Positions 35,020 to 43,986 of a stretch of DNA of 64,000 bases are shown here, in pieces. This DNA is from DAOPJM01 sp964490325 (GTDB lineage: Bacteria; Bacillota; Clostridia; Christensenellales; CAG-138), in assembly GCA_964490325.1 (NCBI GenBank), contig CAZBBX010000003.1, forward strand, positions 54,734 through 118,733, written 5' to 3'. Made by a program: the position numbers and the translations under genes. Each line of letters begins with the position of its first letter. The stretch's first letter is position 1. A model generated the notes under the pieces. It saw only the letters and a program-made list of their open reading frames with translations. It had not been told where the DNA came from and did not search any database.

Positions 35020-35048
35020 AGAATATCACGCTTGCCGCAGCCTGTCAA
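35020..35048 (-). promoter_or_regulatory. Promoter of yqeC-yqeB-xdhC-selD operon with inverted repeat
   Basis: On the minus strand: TTGACA (35043-35048), a 17-base spacer and TATTCT (35020-35025). An inverted repeat ATTCT-AATG-AGAAT (35011-35024) overlaps the -10 box and the likely start point, so it may be an operator. Confidence 0.72.
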
Positions 35049-35105
35049 ACAAAGCGCCTTTAGCAGCTTGGCAGTCAAGAAAAAATGTGCAGAGGGACAG
35101 GGAGC

Positions 35106-35642
35106 TTAGGACTTGGGAAAGTCCAGATAGATCTTGGAACCCGTTGCGGCTTTCTGCCCCTGATACTTGCCGCGATAAGGATTTTGCGCCTCCCGCTCCA
35201 TGCGCGCAAACACCAGTTGACCGATGCGGAAGCCCTCGCAAAGCTCGATGGCACAGCGGTTGGCATTGAACAGCTCCAGCGTCAGCTCGCCTTCAAAGCC
35301 GGGATCGACCCAACCCGCGTTTTGAATAAACAAGCCCAAGCGTCCCCAAGAGCTGCGTCCCTCGACAAAGGCTGTCAGGTCATTGGGAAGGGCGATGTAC
35401 TCCTTGGTCGCAGCCAACACGAATTGACCGGGCAAGAGCAGATAGTTGGGCGTTGTGATCGTCCTGTAGCGAATGGGATCGCTTGCACGGAGTATGCCGC
35501 TTGAAAGCTCCTCCAATACGCCAAAGGTGTTGCCAAGCGTAACGTCTACGCTGGCGGGCTGCAGCTGCTCGGGGGAGAAGGGACGGATGCAGAGCTTGCC
35601 GCTCTCAAGCAGCAAAGAGATCTCGCCATCGGAGAGGATCAT
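35106..35642 (-). CDS. dcd: dCTP deaminase
   Basis: A 178-residue trimeric dUTPase-fold enzyme that deaminates dCTP to dUTP. The signature GRSSWGRLGLFIQNAG lies near residue 94, and the catalytic Glu is in WVDPGFEGELTLEL near 118. It overlaps thyX by four bases, so dUTP production is coupled to dTMP synthesis. Whether it is the mono- or bifunctional (dUTP-forming or dUMP-forming) type cannot be settled by eye. Confidence 0.92.
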   Translation of the reverse strand: MILSDGEISLLLESGKLCIRPFSPEQLQPASVDVTLGNTFGVLEELSSGILRASDPIRYRTITTPNYLLLPGQFVLAATKEYIALPNDLTAFVEGRSSWGRLGLFIQNAGWVDPGFEGELTLELFNANRCAIELCEGFRIGQLVFARMEREAQNPYRGKYQGQKAATGSKIYLDFPKS

Positions 35643-36301
35643 AATAAGCGCCTCGTTTCTTCATCGTTCTTTTCGGGTGCTGCGGGAAGGTCGTCAAACA
35701 GCACGGGGACATCGCGCTGAAAGGCGTTCAAAAGTGCAAAGGCAAGCTCCCGCATCTGGGGATGCGCAGCAGGAGCTGTGCGCAGACGAAAGAAGTGCCG
35801 CCACTCGCGCAGATCCATCGTGATGACCAGCTCTGTTTTTAAGCTATTGGGCAGGACGCTTCTGGCCTCCTCGGGCTTGGCTCCGCTGTGGATCAGGGCA
35901 AAATACGCGTCCTCACAGCGCTGCATCTGCTCCTTCCAAAGCTGATACTTCGGATCCGTCTCTGCCCAAAAGCAGGGCTGAATAAAGGTCAGTTCATTTC
36001 CAAACCTATCGCCTGCGTAGTTGCAGTAGCGCGTGCTCTCCTGACTGTAGCTGGCGATGCGGTGCCGCACGATCTCGTGAGACACCCCGCGGTCGCATAT
36101 GACTGTCACAGTGATCTTCTCATGCTCCAACACCGACTCATGTCCGCTTTGAAGCAAGCGCCTAATGAAGCCTTCGGCGGAATCTGCACTGATCCGTTCC
36201 TCGCTCTTGTAGCAGACCCTGCCCGCCCTCTCGATCCGCTGCAGCATGGCTGCGCCGTCAACAGGCTCGTTGTAGGAAAAGGATGGCAAAACGATCTTCA
36301 T
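35639..36301 (-). CDS. thyX: Flavin-dependent thymidylate synthase ThyX
   Basis: A 220-residue FAD-dependent thymidylate synthase. The ThyX motif RHRIASYSQESTRY lies near residue 81. It methylates dUMP using methylenetetrahydrofolate and NADPH. ATG at 36301 was chosen because the protein then begins MKIVLPSFSYNEP, the family start, just after GGGGG. The dcd gene overlaps its end, forming a dTMP supply pair. Confidence 0.94.
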   Translation of the reverse strand: MKIVLPSFSYNEPVDGAAMLQRIERAGRVCYKSEERISADSAEGFIRRLLQSGHESVLEHEKITVTVICDRGVSHEIVRHRIASYSQESTRYCNYAGDRFGNELTFIQPCFWAETDPKYQLWKEQMQRCEDAYFALIHSGAKPEEARSVLPNSLKTELVITMDLREWRHFFRLRTAPAAHPQMRELAFALLNAFQRDVPVLFDDLPAAPEKNDEETRRLL

Positions 36302-36423
36302 AAAACCCCCTGCGCACTTTTCTGTGCGTATCATACCATAAAGGGGACAAATTGAATACCTCTTTCTGCTGCTTAAGTGAAAAAACGATACGGAAACGGA
36401 GCTGTTCCACGGATCGACAATAC

Positions 36424-36453
36424 TTGACAAGGCGGCGGATCTGATCATATAAT
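36424..36453 (+). promoter_or_regulatory. Sigma-A promoter for glmS
   Basis: TTGACA (36424-36429), an 18-base spacer and TATAAT (36448-36453). The leader is only about 45 bases and lacks a glmS ribozyme. Confidence 0.78.
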
Positions 36454-36503
36454 ATCAAGAACGTTCTGCACTTAGCTAGTGCGGGACGGAAGGAGGAACG
36501 GCT

Positions 36504-38330
36504 ATGTGCGGGATCGTAGGCTATGTCGGAACAGAGGATTGCGTACCCATCCTGATGGAGGGATTGAATGCATTGTCCTACCGCGGGTATGATTCTGCGG
36601 GTGTTGCCGTATGGGACGGCAAGGAGCTGCTCCTCAAAAAGGAAAAGGGCAAGCTCGACAAGCTGACGGCTCTGCTGGAAAGGGAACCCGTCGCGGGACG
36701 TGTCGGCATTGGACACACGCGTTGGGCTACGCACGGCGAACCTTCCTTCATCAATTCACATCCGCATACCGACGGCAAGAAGAAGCTTGCTTTGGTGCAT
36801 AACGGCATCATCGAAAACTATCGCGTGCTCAAGGAGATGCTTGAATCGAACGGCTGCAAGTTCGTCAGCGACACGGACACCGAGGTGGCTGCGCAGCTGA
36901 TGGGCTATCTTTACACAGGCGATCCCTTGGAGGCGGTGCAGAAGGCTATCCAAATGCTCGAAGGCTCCTTTGCGCTTGCGATCCTCTTTGCGGATACGCC
37001 CGATCGCATCTACTGTGCGTGCAAGGACAGCCCCATGGTCGTGGGCGTTGGCAAGGACGGCAGCCATGTGGCAAGCGATATCCCCGCCCTGCTCAAGTAT
37101 ACCCGCGATGTGTATTTCATGGACGACCGCGAGACTGCCGTTCTGACGGGGGACGCGATCAATTTTTTCAACAGCTTCGGGCAGCCCATCGAAAAGACTG
37201 TCACACGCGTGGACTGGGATGTGGAGGCCGCAAAGAAGGGCAACTATCCGCATTTCATGATCAAGGAGATCTGCGAGCAGCCCATCGCCTTCAAAAAGAC
37301 CTTGGAGCAGTATGCCAATCTGCGCAGCCACATGCTCAAGGATGTGTTCCCTTGGACAAAGGAAGAGGCTAAGTCCCTTACGGAATTGACCATCGTCAGC
37401 TGTGGAACGGCGTATCATGCGGGGCTTATGGCAAAGAAGTTCATCGAACGCATGGCGGGTCTGGCGGTGCATGTGGAAGTAGCTTCCGAGTTTCGGTACG
37501 GGGAGCAGCTGCAAAGCGCGGGGGAGTCCCTCATGGTCATCAGCCAGTCGGGCGAGACGGCGGACACCATAGCCGCGCTGCGTCAGGCAAAGAAGAAGGG
37601 CCTGCGCACCATAGCCGTTTGCAACGTGATCGGCAGCACCATTGCCCGTGAGGCGGACACGGCGCTGTTCACCTATGCCGGGCCCGAGATCGCCGTTGCC
37701 GCAACAAAATCCTATGTCACGCAGCTTGCGGTGCTCTACCTGTTGGCACTGGATCTTGCCGTCAAACGCGGCAAGATGGACTTTGAGGCCTTGGCGACCC
37801 GTCTTGGCGAGATGGAACGGATCCCCGAAAAGATGCAGCACATCTTGGATTCGCGGGAGAAGATCCAATACTTTGCCAGCCGCGCTTTCTCCAGCAAGCA
37901 TGTGTTCTTCATCGGCCGCGGTTTCGACTGCGCCCTGTCCATGGAGGCGGCGTTGAAGCTCAAGGAGATCAGCTACATCCATTCCGAGGCGTATGCAGCG
38001 GGAGAATTAAAGCACGGCACCATTGCCTTGATCGAGGAGGGCGTCTTGGTGGTGGCGATCGCCACACAGCCCGAGCTTGCCGCAAAGATGGCAAGCAGCA
38101 TGGAGGAGGTGCGTGTGCGCGGCGCACAGGTGCTTGCGCTTTGCAACGGCGAGAACGAGCAGATCAAGCAGCATTCCCACGAGCAATGGACGATCGAGCC
38201 GACCGAGGAAACGCTTGCGCCCTTCCTTGCCATCGTACCCATGCAGCTGCTGGCGTACTACATGGCGGTACAGAAGGGCTGCTCCGTCGATCAGCCCCGC
38301 AACCTTGCAAAGAGCGTTACGGTCGAGTAG
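36504..38330 (+). CDS. glmS: Glucosamine-6-phosphate synthase
   Basis: A 608-residue glutamine-fructose-6-phosphate aminotransferase, the entry step to UDP-GlcNAc for the cell wall. Cys2 of MCGIVGYVG is the glutaminase nucleophile. Other marks are GHTRWATHGEPS near 72, two SIS domains (about 285-425 and 455-595) with SCGTAYHAG near 300 and SQSGETADT near 347, and the C-terminal end NLAKSVTVE. AAGGAGGAA precedes the ATG. It is monocistronic. Confidence 0.97.
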   Translation: MCGIVGYVGTEDCVPILMEGLNALSYRGYDSAGVAVWDGKELLLKKEKGKLDKLTALLEREPVAGRVGIGHTRWATHGEPSFINSHPHTDGKKKLALVHNGIIENYRVLKEMLESNGCKFVSDTDTEVAAQLMGYLYTGDPLEAVQKAIQMLEGSFALAILFADTPDRIYCACKDSPMVVGVGKDGSHVASDIPALLKYTRDVYFMDDRETAVLTGDAINFFNSFGQPIEKTVTRVDWDVEAAKKGNYPHFMIKEICEQPIAFKKTLEQYANLRSHMLKDVFPWTKEEAKSLTELTIVSCGTAYHAGLMAKKFIERMAGLAVHVEVASEFRYGEQLQSAGESLMVISQSGETADTIAALRQAKKKGLRTIAVCNVIGSTIAREADTALFTYAGPEIAVAATKSYVTQLAVLYLLALDLAVKRGKMDFEALATRLGEMERIPEKMQHILDSREKIQYFASRAFSSKHVFFIGRGFDCALSMEAALKLKEISYIHSEAYAAGELKHGTIALIEEGVLVVAIATQPELAAKMASSMEEVRVRGAQVLALCNGENEQIKQHSHEQWTIEPTEETLAPFLAIVPMQLLAYYMAVQKGCSVDQPRNLAKSVTVE

Positions 38331-38391
38331 CGGCGGCCATTGCCGTTTATGGCAGCAACTACAACATACAGTCGTTATTTTGGCGATATAG

Positions 38392-38418
38392 AAAAGGACA
38401 GGTCATCCTGCCCTTTTT
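38392..38418 (+). terminator. Terminator after glmS, probably bidirectional
   Basis: AAAAGGACAGG (38392-38402) and CCTGCCCTTTTT (38407-38418) form a stem with one mismatch and a four-base loop. T runs exist on both strands, so it can also serve the convergent gene. Confidence 0.7.
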
Positions 38419-38455
38419 GTTCGCTTTACATAGGATCACAACATGCGGCGCTTGA

Positions 38456-38938
38456 TCACTGCGCCTGCGATCCGTTTTCCCCATCGTTTGTATCCTCGTC
38501 AGAGGCAGGCAGGAGGCAGCGCACACGTTCGACCAGAACGTTGAGAAACTCGGTGTTGGTCGGCTGTCCATACTGTTCGTTGCGGTTATAGAAGAAATAG
38601 TAGCGGCAGGTATCCGCGTCCCCGTGAAACCATGCGCGATCAAAGGCATGTCCCACAGCACGATCCACCATGGCTGGACAGGCTTGAAAGTATTCGGCAA
38701 CGCGCCGAAACAGCTTTCCCACGGCAACGGGTCGGTCGCGGCAGCTGCCTTCTATTGACAGGATCACAATGGCAATGCAGTAGCGGTAGCCCAGCAGATG
38801 CCGCGGCACGCCCAGTGCGTCCAGACACGCGCAGGTGAGCGCATAGATCTCCTTGGTATACGGCGTTTGAGCAAGCGATGCAAGTCGAGCAAAACCCTCC
38901 ACGGCTGCAGGCGGAAGCGAGGCGTCTCGAAGCTCCAT
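38456..38938 (-). CDS. Spo0A C-terminal-domain protein lacking a receiver
   Basis: A 160-residue protein that aligns along about residues 20-140 with the DNA-binding domain of Spo0A, the master regulator of sporulation. Matches are LGVPRHLLGYRY, VGKLFRRVAEYF, VDRAVGHAFDRAW and QPTNTEFLNVLVERV. There is no phosphoacceptor receiver domain, and the 181-base gap to spoIVB is too short to hold one. The gene lies downstream of spoIVB on the same strand, the classic place of spo0A. In the recognition helix one conserved Arg (in VERAIRHA of Spo0A) is Gly here. ATG at 38938 has GGGGAG upstream. DNA binding and role are inferred. Confidence 0.8.
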   Translation of the reverse strand: MELRDASLPPAAVEGFARLASLAQTPYTKEIYALTCACLDALGVPRHLLGYRYCIAIVILSIEGSCRDRPVAVGKLFRRVAEYFQACPAMVDRAVGHAFDRAWFHGDADTCRYYFFYNRNEQYGQPTNTEFLNVLVERVRCLLPASDEDTNDGENGSQAQ

Positions 38939-39119
38939 AATTGCTGTCTCCCCTTTGATTGGCTTAACGATCCCATGGTAGCATACGCTTACCGTGCAGA
39001 CAAGCGGCATACAGCGGATAATCACGGCGAGAAAAAGCGAATCCATACGAAATTGACAGCAGCGACTTTCTTATGGCACAGCTTGAAGAGGCTTTGACAG
39101 CGGAAGCATTTTTAAGGGC

Positions 39120-40343
39120 TCAGCCCGTCGGCAACAGCTCCTGTGCCATCCATTCGGCATACAGACAAAAGCCGCGGGTGGGATCGTTTACAAACACATG
39201 CGTGACCACGCCGATGAGGCGACCGTCCTGTAGAACGGGGCTGCCGCTCATGCCCTGTACAACGCCGCCTGTGCGCTTGAGAAGCTCGGGATCCGTCACG
39301 CGGATCACCATGCCCTGTATGGCGGGAGCGCTTTGTACCTCAGTTCGGATGACCTCGCAGCGATAGCTTTCCACGCCTCCGTCATCCACCGTACAAAGGA
39401 TCGTTGCTTCACCCTTGTACACCTCCGCGGCACGCGCAAGGGGAACTATCGTACCCGTGGATCCAAGAGCAGCGGTATCCAGCGTGCCTGCTATCCCGTA
39501 CTCGCCATTGACCGTCACATCGCCTATGGCGCTGCTTTTATCGGAGGAAAAGCTGCCAAGCAGCTCACCGGGAACGCCGCTTTGCCCCTTTATCACATCC
39601 AGGATCGTTGCAAGTCCTACAAAGCCGTCCCGCGTTGCAAGGATCGCTCCCGTGTCCACATCGGTAACGGGATGACCCAAGGCTGCGTATCTGCCGCTGC
39701 TTGCATCGTAAAAGGAAAGCGTTCCTACGCCTGTACTGCTGTCGCGCACCCAAGCGCCGATGCGCCTAAGGCCGCTGTCCGTATCAACGGCGGGGTCTAA
39801 TTTACAGCTGAAGCTGTTGCCGTCCCGTTCACAGGTAAGCGCAAGCACGCCTTGGGATCCCGTCACGAGAGAGGCAAACTGCGCAGCGCTTTCAATGCCT
39901 GTCCCGTTGACGGACAGGATGAGATCCCCCGCCTTAAGACCTGCAGCGGAGGCGGGCGAGCGGCGTCCGTTTGCGGTGTTTACGCTGCTTAGCCCAACAA
40001 GCTGAACGCCGCGTGTATGCAGCACCACGCCCAAAGCGATCCCGCCTGCCGTAACGCTGCGGGAGTTTGTCACAACAGTGACGCTGCGCAAGGGCAGTAC
40101 AGAGAACAGCTTGAGGGTCAAGGTCGTCTCGCCAAGCCGTGCTTGCAGACGCTCATCTCCACTTTTTGCAACGGCAACCGTGTTGTCGAGCGCCGCATAG
40201 GCGTCGGAGGAGACCGCTACGGCGTCGGGCAGAGCGCGAAGCTTTGCAGCAGGCGGAGAGAAATAAAGGAGCAGCAGCACACAAAAGAAGACAAAGGAGC
40301 AAAGGGCAAGACCACGCGGCCGATGCGGATGCGTAACAATCAA
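39120..40343 (-). CDS. spoIVB: SpoIVB serine peptidase
   Basis: A 407-residue SA-clan serine peptidase that, in sporulating bacteria, leaves the forespore and triggers pro-sigma-K processing. An N-terminal transmembrane anchor (about 12-30) is followed by a PDZ domain (about 105-170, with GLKAGDLILSVNG). The peptidase domain carries His in ALGHPVTDVDTG near 240 and Ser in GMSGSPVLQDG near 365, followed by GVVTHVFVNDP. The start is TTG at 40343 with GGGGGTGA upstream. The next gene downstream is the Spo0A-domain protein. Confidence 0.93.
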   Translation of the reverse strand: MIVTHPHRPRGLALCSFVFFCVLLLLYFSPPAAKLRALPDAVAVSSDAYAALDNTVAVAKSGDERLQARLGETTLTLKLFSVLPLRSVTVVTNSRSVTAGGIALGVVLHTRGVQLVGLSSVNTANGRRSPASAAGLKAGDLILSVNGTGIESAAQFASLVTGSQGVLALTCERDGNSFSCKLDPAVDTDSGLRRIGAWVRDSSTGVGTLSFYDASSGRYAALGHPVTDVDTGAILATRDGFVGLATILDVIKGQSGVPGELLGSFSSDKSSAIGDVTVNGEYGIAGTLDTAALGSTGTIVPLARAAEVYKGEATILCTVDDGGVESYRCEVIRTEVQSAPAIQGMVIRVTDPELLKRTGGVVQGMSGSPVLQDGRLIGVVTHVFVNDPTRGFCLYAEWMAQELLPTG

Positions 40344-40496
40344 AATAGGTCACCCCCAAAAGAAAAAAGTACGGTTGCGGCAGAAGAAGGGGAGAAATGC
40401 CCCGTCAAGGGAAGTATGCACAGTCAAAAGCAGGCGTATGCCTGTGCCGCGAATGGAAATTCATTGTGAATTGTCAAAACGGCGCACAGTTACCCC

Positions 40497-40525
40497 TTGA
40501 AGCTTTCCAAAAAGTATCGTATAAT
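40497..40525 (+). promoter_or_regulatory. Sigma-A promoter for P-loop protein gene
   Basis: TTGAAG (40497-40502), a 17-base spacer and TATAAT (40520-40525), 28 bases before the TTG start. Confidence 0.7.
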
Positions 40526-40553
40526 CTTTCTATCACACAAGGGAGGTGTAGCC

Positions 40554-40964
40554 TTGATTCAGGTTATATTCGGAGAAAAAGGCACCGGCAAAACAAAACG
40601 CATGCTGGAGTTGGCCAATCGTCTTGCGAAGGAAGCAAAGGGAAGCTCCATCTTTATTGACGACGACAACAGCTACATGTACGACTTGGATTACTGCATT
40701 CGCTTTATTAACGCCAAAGATTACGCCATAGCAGGCCCCAAAATGTTTTACGGCTTCCTGTGCGGTCTTGCCGCATCCGATTACGACTTGGAGTACATCT
40801 TCGTGGACGGCTTTGCCACGCTCATCCGCCACGATCTTGGCACCTTGGGCGAGCTGTTCGATCAGCTCCGCACCTTCACCGAGGAGCACAAGCTCAACCT
40901 TATTCTGTCGGTCAGCGGAACCACAAGTGAGCTGCCCGCCTTCATGCGCGATCTCGTAATGTAG
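40554..40964 (+). CDS. Small conserved P-loop protein of unknown function
   Basis: A 136-residue protein with a Walker A loop FGEKGTGKTKRM at residues 5-16 and a Walker B-like strand EYIFVDGF near 80. It resembles short Firmicutes ATPase-like proteins sometimes labelled twitching motility protein, a label with no support. The start is TTG at 40554: GGGAGGTG ends five bases upstream, and the promoter lies over the only upstream ATG. It has its own promoter and terminator. Confidence 0.75.
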   Translation: MIQVIFGEKGTGKTKRMLELANRLAKEAKGSSIFIDDDNSYMYDLDYCIRFINAKDYAIAGPKMFYGFLCGLAASDYDLEYIFVDGFATLIRHDLGTLGELFDQLRTFTEEHKLNLILSVSGTTSELPAFMRDLVM

Positions 40965-40980
40965 GCCGCGGCACTCGTTC

Positions 40981-41010
40981 GACAAAAGCGCAAAATGCGC
41001 TTTTGTCTCT
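40981..41010 (+). terminator. Terminator after P-loop protein gene
   Basis: GACAAAAGCGC (40981-40991) pairs perfectly with GCGCTTTTGTC (40997-41007) over a five-base loop, followed by TCTTT. Confidence 0.72.
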
Positions 41011-41080
41011 TTGCTTCCGCTTGCTTACGGCGGAATACATTTGTCCGACCCTTGCAAAAGGGCCGCAGGAAGGAACAGCA

Positions 41081-42541
41081 ATGCAATATATCTGTACGCG
41101 TGGCGGCACGCCCGTAAGCGCGGCCTATGCCATACGGCACGGGATCTCTGATAACGGAGGGCTCTATACGCCCTCCGATTTTCCGATTCTGAAGCTTTCC
41201 GAGCTTATGCCCCTTGCGGACGATTATCCGCAGCTGTGCGCGAAGATACTATCCCTTTATCTGCCTGAATTTGGTTTCGAGACGCTGCATACCTACGCCA
41301 AGCGCGCATATGCTTCCTTCTCGGACGAAGCCGTGGTACCGCTAAGGCAGCTGTCGCCCACGGAGAGCATCTTAGAGCTGTGGCACGGCAGGACGATGGC
41401 GTTCAAGGATGTTGCACTGCAGCTGCTGCCCTATCTGCTGACCGATGCACAGCGCCGTGTCGGGGCAGGTGAGACCGTCTATATTTTGGTGGCGACCTCG
41501 GGAGACACGGGCAAGGCGGCGCTTTCGGGCTTTTGCAATGTTGAAGGCACACGCGTGCTGGTGTTCTATCCATACGGCGGCGTATCGGCTGCGCAGCGCA
41601 GGCAGATGGTCACGCAGGAGGGCGACAACGTGGATGTTTGCGCCGTACGCGGCAATTTCGACGATGCGCAAACGCAGGTCAAGCGCCTGTTCACCGACCC
41701 TGATCTGAAGGCAAGGCTGCAGGAACGGGGCATGGTACTTTCCAGCGCCAACTCCATTAACCTTGGCCGCCTGCTCCCCCAGATCGTGTACTACGTTTCG
41801 GCATACCTGCGCCTTGTACGCGCAGGTACGATACAGCTTGGCGAAAAGATCGATTTTTGCGTACCTACGGGAAATTTTGGCGACATACTGGCGGGTGACT
41901 ATGCGCGCAGGATGGGCTTACCCATACGCAGACTCATCTGTGCTTCCAATCAAAACCGCGTTTTGACGGACTTTTTTCAAACGGGAGTCTACGATGCGGC
42001 GCGGCCGTTTTACCGCAGCATGAGCTGCTCGGTGGACATCCTCATCTCCAGCAATCTGGAACGGCTGCTGTTCGAGCAGTCGGGACGCGATGCAAAGGCG
42101 ACAAGCGAGTGGATGCGGCAGCTCAACTTGACGGGACGCTACGAAGTTCCCAAGGCGCTGCGCGATGAGCTTAGCCGCGGCTTTTGCGCGGGCTGCTGCA
42201 GCGAGGAGCAGACGCTTGCCGCCATACGCAGCACCTTTTTGCGCGGCGGGATCTTGATCGATCCGCACACCGCGGTGGCGCAGCAGGTGTATGAGCAGCT
42301 GGATTTGGGCGACGGAACGCACACCGTCCTGCTGTCCACGGCGGATCCCTTCAAGTTTTCAACTGCGGTGTTGGGCGCGTTTGAACGGACGGATGCGGAC
42401 GACCTAACCAATGCAAAACGTCTCTCCACGCTTTGCGGACGCGATCTTCCGGAGGCGCTCCTGTCCCTTAAGGAGAAGCGTGAGCGCTTTTTGGACGTTG
42501 TGGATGCGGACGGCATGCGGGAGCGCGTGCTTTCCCTTTAG
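41081..42541 (+). CDS. thrC: Threonine synthase
   Basis: A 486-residue PLP enzyme that turns O-phosphohomoserine into threonine. The N terminus reads YICTRGGTPVSAAYAI as in the long-form family. The PLP lysine is in TMAFKDVALQLLP near 110, with ATSGDTGKAA near 145 and VPTGNFGDILAG near 285. ATG at 41081 has AGGAAGGA upstream. It stands alone; other threonine genes are not near. Confidence 0.95.
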   Translation: MQYICTRGGTPVSAAYAIRHGISDNGGLYTPSDFPILKLSELMPLADDYPQLCAKILSLYLPEFGFETLHTYAKRAYASFSDEAVVPLRQLSPTESILELWHGRTMAFKDVALQLLPYLLTDAQRRVGAGETVYILVATSGDTGKAALSGFCNVEGTRVLVFYPYGGVSAAQRRQMVTQEGDNVDVCAVRGNFDDAQTQVKRLFTDPDLKARLQERGMVLSSANSINLGRLLPQIVYYVSAYLRLVRAGTIQLGEKIDFCVPTGNFGDILAGDYARRMGLPIRRLICASNQNRVLTDFFQTGVYDAARPFYRSMSCSVDILISSNLERLLFEQSGRDAKATSEWMRQLNLTGRYEVPKALRDELSRGFCAGCCSEEQTLAAIRSTFLRGGILIDPHTAVAQQVYEQLDLGDGTHTVLLSTADPFKFSTAVLGAFERTDADDLTNAKRLSTLCGRDLPEALLSLKEKRERFLDVVDADGMRERVLSL

Positions 42542-42612
42542 CCGCAAATAATCAGGCAACAGAATGAATGCTGCCTTGGACGCGAACCAAGGCGGAAAGG
42601 TAAGGCGGATAT

Positions 42613-43932
42613 ATGGATGAAAAACTGATCAGCACGGATACGGAAGCAACAGAAAAGAGCTTGCAGACGGCGGACGCTGCGGAGGATACGACAGAACAAA
42701 AGGAAAGCCCTTCAGCAGGCGCTGCAAGGGGCGCAAAGCGCAGCAGGCGTAAGATTGGTCTTGTCCTCTGCATCTGCTGGATCATAGCCGCCGTTGTGCT
42801 TTCATCCGCACTCACGGCGATTGTTGTGACGGTGAAGTACCGCGAATACCTTCCTCTCATGGAGGCGGCACAGCGCATCAACGATTCTTCCTTTTATTAT
42901 GATGCGGAGGACTGCGACCTGACGGCAAGCGCTATACGCGGCATGACGAGCGCGCTCAAAGAGGATTCGTATGCCACCTACTATACCGCCGAGGAGTACG
43001 ACGCCTTGACGACTTCACAATCCGGCAACTACTTGGGCTTGGGCGTCGTTGTGACGCAGCAGGACGCGGGTATCTTCGTCATCGCGCAGGTGTACGAGGA
43101 TTCCCCCGCCAACAAAGCGGGGCTGCTGGCAGGTGATCAGTTGATCAAGATCAACGGCGTTGACGCCGAGGGGCTGTCCATGGACGATTTCTTGGACAAC
43201 ATCGACGTCTCGGGCGAGACGGCCAACGCCTTGACCGTGCTGCGCGGTGAGGAGACACTGGAGTTTTCTGTCACGGCGGGAGAGGTGTACACGCCCTATG
43301 TGGACAGTAAAATGCTCAGCGACAGCATCGGATACATCCACATCCTTGCCTTCCACGGCGAATGCGTCAGCGAGATGCAAACGGCTTTGGACAGCCTCAG
43401 CGAGCAGGGGATGCAGTACCTTGTGCTGGATCTGAGGGACGATCCGGGCGGTTCACTGACCTCCGTGTGCGACATTGCCGATCTGTTGCTGCCAAAGGAT
43501 GTGGTGATCGCATCCATGCGCAGCAAGCAGGGGGACGAGGTGGTCTACAAAACAGACAGCAACGGCGTGACCTTGCCCATCGTTGTGCTGGTCAACGGCA
43601 ATTCCGCTTCCGCAAGCGAGCTGCTGGCGGGGGCGCTCAAGGACAACGAACGTGCCTACCTCATCGGGACAACGACCTTCGGCAAGGGCATCGTGCAGTC
43701 CTTCTACCGCATCTGGTCGTCGGGCGGTATGCTCAAGCTGACCACCGATGCGTACTATACGCCAAGCGGCGTGTGTGTACAGGGAACGGGTATCACGCCC
43801 GATGAAACGGTCGAGTTGGACGAGGCGTATCAAAACTATTCGATCAGCTATCTCCCAAGGGAGGCGGACACGCAGCTTGACGCTGCGCTTGCGTACCTAA
43901 TGACCCTGCTTCCTGCCGACAACGCACAATAA
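42613..43932 (+). CDS. S41-family C-terminal processing peptidase
   Basis: A 439-residue membrane-anchored serine protease of the CtpA/CtpB type. Residues 1-48 are a charged cytoplasmic tail, 49-70 a transmembrane segment, 130-215 a PDZ domain (GLLAGDQLIKINGVD), and 220-400 the peptidase. The catalytic Ser is in NGNSASASELLAGAL near 336, the Lys in GTTTFGKGIVQ near 360. Such proteases process secreted or sporulation proteins, for example in the sigma-K checkpoint together with SpoIVB. That link is only a possibility here. Confidence 0.9.
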   Translation: MDEKLISTDTEATEKSLQTADAAEDTTEQKESPSAGAARGAKRSRRKIGLVLCICWIIAAVVLSSALTAIVVTVKYREYLPLMEAAQRINDSSFYYDAEDCDLTASAIRGMTSALKEDSYATYYTAEEYDALTTSQSGNYLGLGVVVTQQDAGIFVIAQVYEDSPANKAGLLAGDQLIKINGVDAEGLSMDDFLDNIDVSGETANALTVLRGEETLEFSVTAGEVYTPYVDSKMLSDSIGYIHILAFHGECVSEMQTALDSLSEQGMQYLVLDLRDDPGGSLTSVCDIADLLLPKDVVIASMRSKQGDEVVYKTDSNGVTLPIVVLVNGNSASASELLAGALKDNERAYLIGTTTFGKGIVQSFYRIWSSGGMLKLTTDAYYTPSGVCVQGTGITPDETVELDEAYQNYSISYLPREADTQLDAALAYLMTLLPADNAQ

Positions 43933-43961
43933 AAGCCGCAGGAAGCGTTCCAAGCGGCTTT
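43932..43961 (+). terminator. Hairpin between S41 peptidase and ThiF-like gene
   Basis: AAAGCCGC (43932-43939) pairs with GCGGCTTT (43954-43961) over a 14-base loop. It has no long T run of its own; the stem ends supply three T on each strand. Confidence 0.5.
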
Positions 43962-43986
43962 GGGGCGGACTTACGGCAAGGCGGGA

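Noticed and set aside
36454..36503. glmS ribozyme upstream of glmS
   Set aside because: The leader is only about 45 bases, and the conserved ribozyme core is absent.
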